Shown piece after piece: positions 8,177-17,524 of a stretch of 64,000 nt of DNA. The translations under genes were made by a program, and so were the position numbers. Under the pieces are notes generated by a model that was not told where the DNA came from, did not search any database, and saw only the letters and a program-made list of their open reading frames with translations. Numbering within the stretch: the stretch's first letter is position 1; every line of letters starts with the position of its first letter. Source of the stretch: Microbulbifer litoralis (lineage in GTDB: Bacteria; Pseudomonadota; Gammaproteobacteria; Pseudomonadales; Cellvibrionaceae); NCBI RefSeq assembly GCF_023634065.1, contig NZ_JALKCV010000001.1, positions 620,001 to 684,000 of the forward strand, written 5' to 3'.

Positions 8177-10645
8177 GTGGACAGCAGAGACAGAAAATCC
8201 GGGCAGAGAAAACTTTTCCGGCGCCGGTTCTGGCCATTCCTCGGGCTGTCCGCCATCGCGCTCAGCGGTTTTGGCGATCGCAGCTGGGCCGAGTGCACAC
8301 CGGCTAATACCGGCACCCCCGGCGCAGACCACATCACCTGCGACGCCGACAACGACGCCGAAGGCGCGGATGTGGAAAGCTTTGCTGGCGACGACATCCT
8401 GAACCTGGACGGCGGCACCATCGGCAGCGTCTTCGCCGGCAGCGGCAACGACACCATCAACCTGATCGTCGAGGAGGAAGATAATATTCCCGATGTCGAC
8501 GAGACCAATTACGACGAATTGGAGGAAGAGGATTTCACCGATATCGGAGGTATTACCGACAACGCCGTCGTAATCGAAAATATCATCGACGCCGGTTCCG
8601 GCAACGACACTGTTATCCTCAACAATCGCAAGGCGGATATCGGCGATTTCATGAATGGTGGCGGTATCGATGCCGGCTCCGGAAACGACACCATCGAATT
8701 GCTGGACGGCCTGACTTTTTATATCTGGGGCGGCAGTGGCGACGACAATATCACGCTCGACGGCGCCTATGTGTACAACTATATCGATGCCGGTGACGGC
8801 GACGACACCATCTACTGGGACGAGGGCGTCACCAACGAAGTCCGCGGCGGTCCCGGCTCCGACACCGTCAGGATTGATGCCTACGCCTACGAAAGCGGCC
8901 CACTGCTGGACGGCGGCGACGATCTCCACGCCGGCGACGGCCAGATAGATACCCTCACCTTCCTGCTCGATTTCAAGCAGGACGGCAGGCTGCTGAGAAA
9001 CTGGGAGCGGATCGTCATCTGGGGCAGCTCAAAGATGGAGTTCTTCGGTTCGCTCAATGTCGGCGGCGGCGTCGACGCCGACGGCAACGACCTGGGCCTC
9101 GATATACTTTTCGGTGGCCTAGTGCAGTTTATTCCGCAACGCTTTGTCGTCACCGGGAATATCGCCAACGCCGGCACCCTCGACCTGGCGCACAACAACC
9201 GCTTCGACCGGCTGATACTGCGGCGGGATGCCGACGGCAACTACGGCAGTTATATCGGCAACGGCGGCCGGCTGTGGCTGGATACCAGGCTGTACGATGA
9301 CGGCTCCCCAACAGACCTTGTCACCATCGGGGGCGACACCTCCGGCCGCACCTCGGTGCGGATTACCAACCGCGGCGGCAGGGGCGCGGTCACCACCGGC
9401 GACGGTATCCGTATCGTGGCGGTGCAGGGGAATTCCGCCGCGAACGCTTTCGTGCTGGACGGCGACTTCGTCTCCCGGGACGGCCAGCCAGCGACCGTCG
9501 GTGGCGCCTACGCCTACACCCTCCACCACAACGGCATCACCGACCCGGCGGACGGCGACTGGTACCTGCGCTCGGTGTTCACCAACAGCGACTATTTTCC
9601 CGGTGAGGGCAGCATGCCGCGCTGGCAGCCGGGCGCCGTGATGTACGAGTCCTACCCGCAGATACTGCGCTCACTGAACCAGCCCGATACACTGCGCCAG
9701 CGCGTGGGCAACCGCTTCTGGGTGGGTTCGAGTTACAAGGACGTGGGTGTTTGCGACTACGCCGACTCGGTCGAGAAAACCATCGACGGCGGCGGGGCCT
9801 GGATGCGCGTCGTCGCCGAACGCCGGGAAATGGAATCGGAGGAATCGACCACCCGCGCCAACTGGACACAGGATTTCTACAAACTGCAATTGGGCGTGGA
9901 CGTACCGCTCAATTTTACCGTGCGCGGTACCCAACCGATCGCCAGCGTCGCGCTGCACTACGGCGACTCGGATACCGATGTGGAGTCCTTTTTCGGCGAT
10001 GGCGATATCGACGTCGAATACTATGGTGCCGCCAGCTACCTCACCTGGTACGGCATCGACGGCAGCTACCTGGACACGCAACTGCACCTCAACTGGTTCA
10101 ACAGCGAGATCGAACCCGACGACCTGCGCCGGCTGAGCGGGAGAAACGACGCCTTCGGCTACGCCCTGTCGGTCGAGGGCGGCCGCAGCTTCAAACTCGG
10201 TGGTCACTGCAATATCACCCCCCACGCCCAGCTGTCCTACTCGTCGGAGGAGGCGGACGATATCCGCGATGTCTACGGCACCAAGCTGACCGACGTCAAT
10301 AACAACGGCTTCCGCGCGCGCATCGGTGCCACCTTCGACAACCGGGTAACACAACGCAAGGCGAAGCAACCCGTGTTCGGCAGCCAACTGCTGGAGCGCT
10401 TCACTGTTTACGTCACCCCCAGCGCCATCTACAACATTCGCGACCAGACCGATGTGCGCGTATCCGGCACCAGACTGATCCAGGACCGAGACGACTGGCG
10501 CGGCGAGCTGAGTATCGGCGCCACCTACGACGAGTGCGGTGACTACTGCTCCGTATACGGCGAACTCAAGCTGTCCAGCAGCCTGGAGAATTTCGGCAAG
10601 AGTAACAGCGGCGGGCTCTATTTCGGTTTCCGGTTTAAATGGTGA
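8177..10645 (+). CDS. Autotransporter (type Va) with RTX-type calcium-binding repeats in the passenger
   Basis: The 822-residue protein has a long basic signal peptide (RRRFWPFLGLSAIAL, cleavage near SWA at 38). Between about 70 and 260 there are repeated GSGNDT, GGSGDDNITL, AGDGDDTIYW and GGPGSDTVRI units, which match the GGxGxDxUx calcium-binding nonapeptides of RTX proteins. The next region, to about 530, is a beta-helix-like passenger with a WYLRSVF sequence typical of pertactin-like domains. Residues about 540-822 form the translocator barrel, ending in the outer-membrane signature YFGFRFKW. RTX repeats normally occur in type I-secreted proteins, so this combination is unusual. Start is GTG 8177 with GGGA upstream. 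Function is probably adhesion or surface binding, by inference. Confidence 0.8.
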   Translation: MDSRDRKSGQRKLFRRRFWPFLGLSAIALSGFGDRSWAECTPANTGTPGADHITCDADNDAEGADVESFAGDDILNLDGGTIGSVFAGSGNDTINLIVEEEDNIPDVDETNYDELEEEDFTDIGGITDNAVVIENIIDAGSGNDTVILNNRKADIGDFMNGGGIDAGSGNDTIELLDGLTFYIWGGSGDDNITLDGAYVYNYIDAGDGDDTIYWDEGVTNEVRGGPGSDTVRIDAYAYESGPLLDGGDDLHAGDGQIDTLTFLLDFKQDGRLLRNWERIVIWGSSKMEFFGSLNVGGGVDADGNDLGLDILFGGLVQFIPQRFVVTGNIANAGTLDLAHNNRFDRLILRRDADGNYGSYIGNGGRLWLDTRLYDDGSPTDLVTIGGDTSGRTSVRITNRGGRGAVTTGDGIRIVAVQGNSAANAFVLDGDFVSRDGQPATVGGAYAYTLHHNGITDPADGDWYLRSVFTNSDYFPGEGSMPRWQPGAVMYESYPQILRSLNQPDTLRQRVGNRFWVGSSYKDVGVCDYADSVEKTIDGGGAWMRVVAERREMESEESTTRANWTQDFYKLQLGVDVPLNFTVRGTQPIASVALHYGDSDTDVESFFGDGDIDVEYYGAASYLTWYGIDGSYLDTQLHLNWFNSEIEPDDLRRLSGRNDAFGYALSVEGGRSFKLGGHCNITPHAQLSYSSEEADDIRDVYGTKLTDVNNNGFRARIGATFDNRVTQRKAKQPVFGSQLLERFTVYVTPSAIYNIRDQTDVRVSGTRLIQDRDDWRGELSIGATYDECGDYCSVYGELKLSSSLENFGKSNSGGLYFGFRFKW

Positions 10646-10694
10646 TTCCCCGCCCCACGCCCACACCAACCGCGCAGGTATGAAGGTATAGCGC

Positions 10695-11972
10695 GTGAAC
10701 TACAACCGGCGCATCATCTGGAGCTGGGCCCTCTACGACTGGGCCAATTCCGCCTTCGCCACGGTGGTGCTGGCAGGCTTTTTCCCGCTGTTATACCAGG
10801 ACTTCTGGAACGCCGGGGTCGACGCCGCCACGGCCAACCTGCGCCTCGGCTGGTCCAACGCCGCCGCGTCGCTGCTGCTGGTACTCAGCGCGCCACTGAT
10901 CGGCGCTGTGGCCGATGCGGCCGGCGCGCACAAACGCATACTTTTCCTGTTCGCCGCACCGGCCATGGTCGCCACCGCGGCGCTGGCACTGGTACCGGAG
11001 GGGGCCTGGATCACGGCGTCAGTACTGTTTGCCTGCGCCACCCTCGGATTCATGGGCGCCAACCTGCTGTACGATGCACTGCTGGTCAGCGTGGCGCCGC
11101 CAGACCGCTGGCACGCGGTATCGGGGCTGGGCTTCGGTCTCGGCTACCTGGGCGGCGGGCTGCTGTATCTCGTGTGCGTGATCGGTACCCTCCGGCCGCA
11201 ACTGTTCGGCCTGGCGAGCGGCACCGAGGCTGCCCTCCACGCCTTCACCCTGACGGCCATCTGGTGGGCGATTTTCTCACTGCCCCTGCTTCTGCTGGTG
11301 CCGGAACCCGGCCGGCGCAACAACGCAGCGACGGGAACGCCCTGGCGCGCGGGTGCCGTACAGGTGTGGCAGACACTGCGCCGGCTGCGTCGCCACCGCA
11401 CCATCGCCCTGTTCCTGTTCGCCTACTGGCTGTATATCGACGGCGTCGGCACCGTGATCCGCATGGCCGTCGCCTACGGCCGCGCGCTGGGCTTCGAGCG
11501 TTCGGACCTGATCCTGGCGTTGCTGCTGGTACAGTTTGTCGGCTTCCCCGCCGCCATCGCCTTCGGCCACCTGGGCGAGCGCATCGGCCCCCGCCGCGGT
11601 ATCTATATCGGCCTGGCGGTCTATATCCTGGTCTGCCTCTGGGGGGCGCTGATCCGCTCGCCGTGGGAGTTCTTCGTGATCGCGGTGTTGGTGGGGCTGG
11701 TACAGGGCGGCATCCAGGCGCTGAGCCGCTCCGCCTACGCGCGGCTGGTCCCGGCCAGCCGCAGCGGTGAGTTTTTCGGTTTCTACAACCTGATGGGAAA
11801 ATTCGCCGCTCTGCTGGGCCCGCCGCTGTTCGGGCTCTTCGGCACCTGGTTCGGGGACGTGCGCTATTCGATGCTGTCGCTGATACTGCTGTTTGTGGCC
11901 GGCGGGCTGGTGCTGTCGCGGCTGCCGGACTCGGCCTTCGGAGACGCCGGCAATCGACCACCTTCCCAATAG
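10695..11972 (+). CDS. UMF1/Atg22-type major facilitator superfamily transporter
   Basis: The 425-residue inner-membrane protein has about 12 hydrophobic helices. Its N-terminus, SWALYDWANSAFATVV, is the signature of the UMF1 family (bacterial relatives of the yeast vacuolar exporter Atg22). GAHKRILFLFA after helix 2 is the basic MFS loop, and LSRSAYARLVP near residue 335 is also a conserved UMF1 segment. Substrates of bacterial UMF1 proteins are not established; amino acid or small-solute export is possible. The start is GTG 10695. It stands between the autotransporter and a DUF1853 gene in the same direction, with gaps of 49 and 66 bp, so an operon is possible but not shown. Confidence 0.85.
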   Translation: MNYNRRIIWSWALYDWANSAFATVVLAGFFPLLYQDFWNAGVDAATANLRLGWSNAAASLLLVLSAPLIGAVADAAGAHKRILFLFAAPAMVATAALALVPEGAWITASVLFACATLGFMGANLLYDALLVSVAPPDRWHAVSGLGFGLGYLGGGLLYLVCVIGTLRPQLFGLASGTEAALHAFTLTAIWWAIFSLPLLLLVPEPGRRNNAATGTPWRAGAVQVWQTLRRLRRHRTIALFLFAYWLYIDGVGTVIRMAVAYGRALGFERSDLILALLLVQFVGFPAAIAFGHLGERIGPRRGIYIGLAVYILVCLWGALIRSPWEFFVIAVLVGLVQGGIQALSRSAYARLVPASRSGEFFGFYNLMGKFAALLGPPLFGLFGTWFGDVRYSMLSLILLFVAGGLVLSRLPDSAFGDAGNRPPSQ

Positions 11973-12038
11973 CAGCGGGGCACTTCAGAATACTCCCGTC
12001 CCGACACCCCTGACCAATAACCCCAAGTAAACAGCCGT

Positions 12039-12902
12039 ATGCCGGAAGCCAATCACTGGAACAACCTGCTCTGGGCAGTGACAACAGAAGACATCTCCCG
12101 CGACAGCAGCCTGCCCTGGCTGCCGCGGCCGCGCCGGGATGCGGTGAACGACTACTTTTCCCGCGCCGATATCCGCGACAGACTCGCACCCGCTCTGGAA
12201 GCCTCCATTCGCCGGTGCGACGAACAACAGAAAAACACCAGGCTGGGCGCCTATTTCGAGAACCTGTGGGAATTTGCTTTCACCCGGCACCCGGACTATC
12301 GGCTGCTGCACCGCAACCTGCCACTGCGCGCCGACGGGTGCACGCTGGGCGAACTGGATTTTGTCGTACAACACCTGCCCAGCGGTGCCACGGAACACTG
12401 GGAAGTGGCGGTCAAGTTCTACCTGCAGGTGGAAGGGAATTACTGGGTGGGTCCCGGGCTGCGCGACCGGCTGGATATCAAGCTGGCGCGGATGCGGGAT
12501 CACCAGCTGCCGGTTATCGGACGGCCGGAGGCACAATCGCTGTTGTGGCAACAGGCTGTCCGGGTCGACCGCCAGTGGTGCCTGGTGCCCGGTCGGCTTT
12601 TCACCCCGCTGCGACTGGGTGCCGGCCGCGAGGGCCAGTACTGGTGGGCCGACCGGCAAACCTTCAGCCGCCACCTGGAGCAGTTGGAAGAATCTGTCGA
12701 GTGGCTGCCGCTCCACAAGCGCTGCTGGTTGTCCAAGGTCTGCGACCGGGGTGAGACCGACGAACCCTGTCGCCAGCTGACAAGCGCACCGCTCCACAAC
12801 CCGCTCTGTGTCGCCGGCCTGCGAGACGGCCGGGAAATCAGTCGCGGCTTTATCGTTCCCGATGACTGGGCCGCGCGGGCACACGGCTCGCTGCCCGGCT
12901 GA
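12039..12902 (+). CDS. DUF1853 family protein
   Basis: The 287-residue soluble protein matches the DUF1853 pattern as I remember it: RLGAYFENLWEFAF near residue 68, LGELDFVV (Glu105, Asp107) and HWEVAVKFYL (Glu122 to Lys126), then a C-terminal LPLHKRCWLSKV. The spacing of acidic residues followed by AVK resembles the core of PD-(D/E)XK nuclease folds, although the usual ExK is replaced here by EVAVK, so nuclease activity is speculative. No signal peptide or membrane helix is present, so the protein is cytoplasmic. The family is widespread in gammaproteobacteria without an assigned function. It may follow the MFS gene in one transcript. Confidence 0.75.
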   Translation: MPEANHWNNLLWAVTTEDISRDSSLPWLPRPRRDAVNDYFSRADIRDRLAPALEASIRRCDEQQKNTRLGAYFENLWEFAFTRHPDYRLLHRNLPLRADGCTLGELDFVVQHLPSGATEHWEVAVKFYLQVEGNYWVGPGLRDRLDIKLARMRDHQLPVIGRPEAQSLLWQQAVRVDRQWCLVPGRLFTPLRLGAGREGQYWWADRQTFSRHLEQLEESVEWLPLHKRCWLSKVCDRGETDEPCRQLTSAPLHNPLCVAGLRDGREISRGFIVPDDWAARAHGSLPG

Positions 12903-13000
12903 CCTCTACCACACTGCGGGCGGCCCCACGGCATTTTTCTTGGCCATCGGCATTTCCGGTACAATCAGGCACACCAATAACAAACAGCAACGGGGGATTC

Positions 13001-14770
13001 ATGATTTCCGGAAAAACATGGGCCAGGGTGGGGGTTTTGACCCTGGCCGCACTGGCAACACTGCTGGCCGGCTGTGCCGGGCAGGTCAATATGGTACCCA
13101 CACTTTCCGAGGAGACCGTCGTGCAGCCCAACCAGGGGCTGATGGTCGCCAGGGTGGTCAATGCCAGCGGTTATCCGCTGCCGTTCAACCAGTTGACCCT
13201 CGATCCGGAGAACCTGAACGAATCCACGAAAATCAAACCCGAAAGGCTGAGCGCACTGACCGATCAGCGCAACAGCAGCACGGTATTCGCTGCGCCGCTG
13301 AAATCCGGCAAGTACGCCCTCAGCAGTATCCGCGCCTTCCACAGCAACGGTAACTTCTGGTATTCCCGCTTCGCCTCGACCACGGCAAAGTTCGGCACTT
13401 TCGAGGTATCGCCGGGACAGGTGACCGACCTGGGCACCATCATCTACTACCCCAAATCCCAGGGCGATCGCTACGTCAATATGCTTATGCGGCGCCCCGC
13501 CGCCGAGCCCGCCGACACCCTGCAACGCTACTTTCCCTTTTACGACTTCGACCTGGATGCGGTTAGCGGCTGGGATCAGGACGAACGCGACATGGAGCGC
13601 AATACCGCCTATGTATCGGCGGCCCGCAACCCAGTCACCTACAACGACAAGTACCTGGCCCCCGACGGCAGCCTGTACTTCGTCGGCAAGCTGGGGATCA
13701 TCATCAAACGCGACCCGCAGGGCGACTGGCAACTGGATGCGGTGCATACCAATATCGACCTGCACACCGTCGCTGCCAGCGAGCGCGGAGACCTGGTGGT
13801 GGCCGGTGAAGAGGGCAAGGTCTTTGTCAAACCGGCGGGTGGCGAATGGCAGGATCGCTCAATCGACCACCGCAATTACATTCACCAGGCCCTGTTCACG
13901 GACGACAACCGGGTCGACCTGCTGACCAGCCGCGACAGCCTGCTGAGTGTCATGCGCGGCTCCGGCGATGGGGATTGGCAGACGGTTGCGAGCTTCCGCG
14001 CAGGGTACGGCTGGTACGACGCGAACAACGACATCACCTTTTCCACAGCCAGTGACAACAGCGGCAAGCGCGCACCCAGCCCCCGCGATATCGACGTTGT
14101 CTCCCTGAAGCGGGTGCAGGGTCGCAATGAACTGTTTATTCGCACCCTCGCCCGCTACGAGAGCCACCTGTTCAGCAATGGCAGGCTGGAGACCTTCCTG
14201 GTGGAGCCGGAGACATGGCGCATCACCGGTAGCGGCAATACGGACGAGTACTCATCCGTGATCGACGCCGGCAACACCCAGCTGGCAATCAAGGAAGCCG
14301 GATTCTGGAGCTGGGATGGCAAGCCAGACTTCCTGCGCCTAAACCGCGAAAACAACCGCTGGGAGGAAATCACCACCAGGATCCGCTCCTGCCCGGGCGA
14401 CCTGCAACTCCAGGGCAGCTCTTGCGACGCGGGGAACGGCCGCGAGTACAGGGCCGAGGTGGAGTCTTTCAGTTTCAGCAGCACGCCCTGGTTCAAGAAC
14501 AGCGACGAGGCAATCGCGATCGCCCTGTTCCGGGAAAAATCCGCGGAAACCGGCGAGTACGAACGTGTGCCCCGCATCATCGAGACCAGCGATGGCGGCA
14601 AACACTGGAGCAAGACCGACCGCACACTGCCGGCCAGGTACTGCGGCACGCTGATCCCGGATCTGAAGGACCACCTGCTGCTCACCTGCAAAGGCGGCTC
14701 CAGCGATTTTTACGAGTCCTTCGACGAAGGCGAAACCTGGCAACATGTCAGGCAGCACGAAAACTTCTGA
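13001..14770 (+). CDS. Outer-membrane lipoprotein with Asp-box beta-propeller-like repeats
   Basis: The 589-residue protein has a lipoprotein signal peptide (LATLLAGC, lipidated Cys25). Residues about 40-150 form a beta-rich module (NQGLMVARVV, LKSGKYALSSI, TDLGTIIYY) that resembles the N-terminal module of the product of 16789-17436. The rest contains propeller-type blades with Asp-box motifs, SDGGKHWSK at about 530 and DEGETWQHV at about 575. Asp-box propellers occur in sialidases, sortilin-like and photosystem assembly proteins; here there is no sign of sialidase catalytic residues, so a binding or scaffold role is more likely. It is convergent with the S9 peptidase gene. No specific function is recognised. 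Confidence 0.7.
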   Translation: MISGKTWARVGVLTLAALATLLAGCAGQVNMVPTLSEETVVQPNQGLMVARVVNASGYPLPFNQLTLDPENLNESTKIKPERLSALTDQRNSSTVFAAPLKSGKYALSSIRAFHSNGNFWYSRFASTTAKFGTFEVSPGQVTDLGTIIYYPKSQGDRYVNMLMRRPAAEPADTLQRYFPFYDFDLDAVSGWDQDERDMERNTAYVSAARNPVTYNDKYLAPDGSLYFVGKLGIIIKRDPQGDWQLDAVHTNIDLHTVAASERGDLVVAGEEGKVFVKPAGGEWQDRSIDHRNYIHQALFTDDNRVDLLTSRDSLLSVMRGSGDGDWQTVASFRAGYGWYDANNDITFSTASDNSGKRAPSPRDIDVVSLKRVQGRNELFIRTLARYESHLFSNGRLETFLVEPETWRITGSGNTDEYSSVIDAGNTQLAIKEAGFWSWDGKPDFLRLNRENNRWEEITTRIRSCPGDLQLQGSSCDAGNGREYRAEVESFSFSSTPWFKNSDEAIAIALFREKSAETGEYERVPRIIETSDGGKHWSKTDRTLPARYCGTLIPDLKDHLLLTCKGGSSDFYESFDEGETWQHVRQHENF

Positions 14771-14780
14771 CAGGAAACCC

Positions 14781-14801
14781 GGGGCCGTCGTTATCGGCCC
14801 C
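14781..14801. terminator. Stem-loop between convergent genes
   Basis: GGGGCCG (14781-14787) and CGGCCCC (14795-14801) pair around a 7-nt loop, 11 bp after the lipoprotein stop and before the convergent peptidase stop. A C-rich tract rather than a T-run follows, so termination efficiency is doubtful. Confidence 0.35.
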
Positions 14802-14827
14802 CCCCTTACACTCATCGCAAAGCATCG

Positions 14828-16792
14828 TCAGCGGCTTTCTGCCAGATTGGTGTCGACAAAGCTTTTCAGCCTGGTGAACAGCGCCGCCTTTGTTTCCGCC
14901 CCGCCAAAATCGTGGCCGACCCCGGGCTCGAAGTACCATTCAAACGGCTTGTCGAGTCTCTGCAGCATCAGTTTCAGGCGGTGGGAATGCTCCGGGTCGA
15001 CCACTTTATCTTCGCCGCCATGGGCAATCAGCAGCGGACGGGTAAACCGCTCCGCCAGGTATACCGGGGAAATGGCTTTCAGCTGTTCGTACTCCCGCGC
15101 CGGATCGCCGACGTATTCCCTCGTCCACTCGACCTGCCGCTCGGAAAGGCGCGGCGAGTTGAGCATCAGGTTCACGTCCGTCACCCCCGCGACGCTCGCC
15201 GCACAGCGATAGAGTTCCGGGTGCAGTATCGACAGCATGGCTGAGGCGTAACCACCATAGCTGATGCCCAGGGCACAAACGCGGTTTGCATCGACTTCCC
15301 GCCGCCCGGTTACGGCGAGTGTCGCCCGGTAGATATCTTCCAGTATCAGGCCACCCCACTGCTTTTTACCCGCCTCTTTCAGCGCCTCGCTGTAACCGCT
15401 GGAACCCCGAAAGTTCACCCTCAGGACCGCGTAGCCGGCGGCGGCGAAGTACTGGGTTATCGGGTCGTAATTGCGGTCGTCGAACACGTCCACCGGTCCG
15501 CCGTGGGGCAGCACGATCAGGGGGAATTTCCCCGGGCCCGCGGGCAGGGTCAGGAGGTAGGGGATCTCCAGCCCCTCGACCTCAACCCTGTCCTCCACCA
15601 GCCGGCTGTCTATCTTTCCACTCAGTGCCGGGTACTGGGAGCCGACGTGGCGGGGCTGCTGACTGCCGCGAAAACGCAGCAGGTATTGCCCGGGAAGATC
15701 GTGGCCCTCGCGATACTGCAGGCGCACGGCGTCGTCACTGCTGCGGTCCAGGTCGAGTGTGAATTCATCGCCGGACACCCGCACCGAGGGCGTCACGCCC
15801 TCTACCTGCCTGAAGTACTCGTCTACCAGGGTGGCGTTGCGCAGGGTCCGGGCACCGATCAATGTTCCATCCTCCGGCGACAGGATCAGGTCCACGATCT
15901 TGTAGGAATCCACCTTCCGGACCAGCTTCTCGGTATCCCGGGCAAAATCCAGCAGGTAGATACTGCGCTCCTCTTCCTCGTTGAAATCCAGCCCGTAAAA
16001 CTTGCCGGTTTCTCCCGCCAGGGCCACCGGGATCACCCTGCGGCTCTCCTCCTGCCCATCGGGGCTATCGGTCCAGCGGTATATCAGCTCCGCCCCGCCT
16101 TCACCGCCTTCACCGCCAAAGGTACTCAGGCTCAATTCCCCCTCGCGGTCAAAGTGCAGCGCCGCGCGCACCTCGCCCTGCCGGTCGAAGAACCAGCGCA
16201 CGGCATAGCCCTCCACCGAGCAGACCTCGTTGGAGGGAACGAACTGGCCCCCATCCACCGCCGCCAGCTTATTCAGTTTGCCGGGAGCACTGAGCCGGGC
16301 GGTATCGATCCGATAGACTTTCGAGTAACTGCCGCTTTTGGCAAACAGGAACTTGCCCGGCTCCGCAGGCAGCGGATCCACCAGCCAGCCGCGGGTCAGG
16401 ATCTGTTTCAACACCGGCTCGCCGCCGCCGACATCAGCCACAAACCACTGGCTGCTGGTCCTGGTATCCAGCAAGTCCTCGATACCTTTCTTGACAGCGG
16501 TGACCTGGAAGATGATGTGCCGGTTGTCGATCCAGTCCCATGCGCGGATGGTGGCTTCACGCCCCGGTATATCCCCTTCCTCCACCAGCAGCCGGCGCGC
16601 ATCGTCAGCGACCGCGCGCACCTCCAGCAACTGCATACCGTCGCGGTAGCGTATCGCCGCCACCCGCTGGCCATCGGGGCTCAGGTTTGCAGACGTGTAA
16701 TCCGGTTGCGTAAAAAACTGCGCCGCCGGCACCTCGGCCGAAGCCGGCGGGGCCAGCAGGCAGGCCAGCAACAGAAAAATTCTGTACTTCAT
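14828..16792 (-). CDS. Secreted S9 family prolyl-oligopeptidase-type peptidase
   Basis: The 654-residue protein has a signal peptide (MKYRIFLLLACLLAPPASA), an N-terminal propeller-like half beginning with PDGQRVAAIRY, and a C-terminal alpha/beta-hydrolase domain. The nucleophile is Ser511 in GISYGGYA; the Asp lies in HGGEDKVVD and the His in GVGHDFG, completing the S9 triad. HGGPVDVFDDRNY forms the oxyanion region. Such enzymes release dipeptides or acylated amino acids from peptides in the periplasm or outside. Its ATG overlaps the upstream gene's TGA by four bases (ATGA), so translation is probably coupled. The upstream in-frame extension is coding sequence of the other gene and was excluded. 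Confidence 0.9.
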   Translation of the reverse strand: MKYRIFLLLACLLAPPASAEVPAAQFFTQPDYTSANLSPDGQRVAAIRYRDGMQLLEVRAVADDARRLLVEEGDIPGREATIRAWDWIDNRHIIFQVTAVKKGIEDLLDTRTSSQWFVADVGGGEPVLKQILTRGWLVDPLPAEPGKFLFAKSGSYSKVYRIDTARLSAPGKLNKLAAVDGGQFVPSNEVCSVEGYAVRWFFDRQGEVRAALHFDREGELSLSTFGGEGGEGGAELIYRWTDSPDGQEESRRVIPVALAGETGKFYGLDFNEEEERSIYLLDFARDTEKLVRKVDSYKIVDLILSPEDGTLIGARTLRNATLVDEYFRQVEGVTPSVRVSGDEFTLDLDRSSDDAVRLQYREGHDLPGQYLLRFRGSQQPRHVGSQYPALSGKIDSRLVEDRVEVEGLEIPYLLTLPAGPGKFPLIVLPHGGPVDVFDDRNYDPITQYFAAAGYAVLRVNFRGSSGYSEALKEAGKKQWGGLILEDIYRATLAVTGRREVDANRVCALGISYGGYASAMLSILHPELYRCAASVAGVTDVNLMLNSPRLSERQVEWTREYVGDPAREYEQLKAISPVYLAERFTRPLLIAHGGEDKVVDPEHSHRLKLMLQRLDKPFEWYFEPGVGHDFGGAETKAALFTRLKSFVDTNLAESR

Positions 16793-17436
16793 CGGGCACT
16801 CTCCCCTGTACTCTTCCCAGCACTCTCCCCGACGCTGTCGGCTGCAATTAACGCGCGGAAGAAATCGTCGCGATAGCCGGCGTTGAAGCTCAGTGGACAA
16901 TCGATCAGCAGATCGGGCATGGCCGCCTCTATTTCCGGTTTCCTGATGGCAATGCGATTGAGCAGGTTGGTATCCACGGAGTTGGAGGCGCGCTCCTTGC
17001 GGATCTCCACATCGCCGATGTAATTGGTCCTGCCCTCCTCGATGACAAACCGCCAGTTTGCCGCCAGATCGGTGCCCATCCAGTAAGGCAGGTCGTAATA
17101 GGGGGCGTTGACCCGGGTGAACTGGTATTGCCCGGCGCGCAGCGGCAGCAGGTAGAAACCCGGCTCCAGGCCCTTCAGGCTGAGCTTGTCGGCCTTGGCC
17201 GCGAAACGAACCGGCTCATCCACCTCCAGCGGTTCGGACCCGGCGCGCCGGATCCGGGCAAACTCGAGCGAGGGGGCGCTGCCACCCGCATCGACGTGTA
17301 CCAACAGGTATCCCTGCCCGGATCCCAACTCCGGAGGCAGCGCCGGGCTGCTCAGGAAATGTGTCGCGGCCTGGACTGACAGTGGCAACAGGCAGAAGAT
17401 CAGAGAAAATACTATCGTTCTTATGGTTTTCAGCAT
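16789..17436 (-). CDS. Secreted protein of unknown function, first gene of the S9 peptidase operon
   Basis: The 215-residue protein has a signal peptide (IRTIVFSLIFCLLPLSVQA, about 1-23) and a beta-rich body: GQGYLLVHVDAGG, LEPGFYLLPLRAGQYQFTRV and ANWRFVIEEGRTNYIGDVEI. The order and spacing of these strands resemble the N-terminal module of the lipoprotein at 13001-14770 (NQGLMVARVV, APLKSGKYALSSI, DLGTIIYY), so the two may share a transthyretin-like or DUF2846-like fold. The C-terminal tail (SVGESAGKSTGESAR) is low complexity. Its stop overlaps the start of the S9 peptidase, implying co-translation and perhaps a partner or chaperone role for the peptidase. I do not recognise the family. Confidence 0.7.
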   Translation of the reverse strand: MLKTIRTIVFSLIFCLLPLSVQAATHFLSSPALPPELGSGQGYLLVHVDAGGSAPSLEFARIRRAGSEPLEVDEPVRFAAKADKLSLKGLEPGFYLLPLRAGQYQFTRVNAPYYDLPYWMGTDLAANWRFVIEEGRTNYIGDVEIRKERASNSVDTNLLNRIAIRKPEIEAAMPDLLIDCPLSFNAGYRDDFFRALIAADSVGESAGKSTGESAR

Positions 17437-17524
17437 GGAAATTCGCGCAAAAGGGCGATTCTAGGCAGGATGCTCGCTGGCGGTCAATTGACCCTCTCTG
17501 TTTGCATTGTTTACCAATCGGGCA

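Noticed and set aside
15503..16876. A 457-codon frame antisense to the S9 peptidase
   Set aside because: No known domain; the peptidase strand has a full triad and signal peptide.
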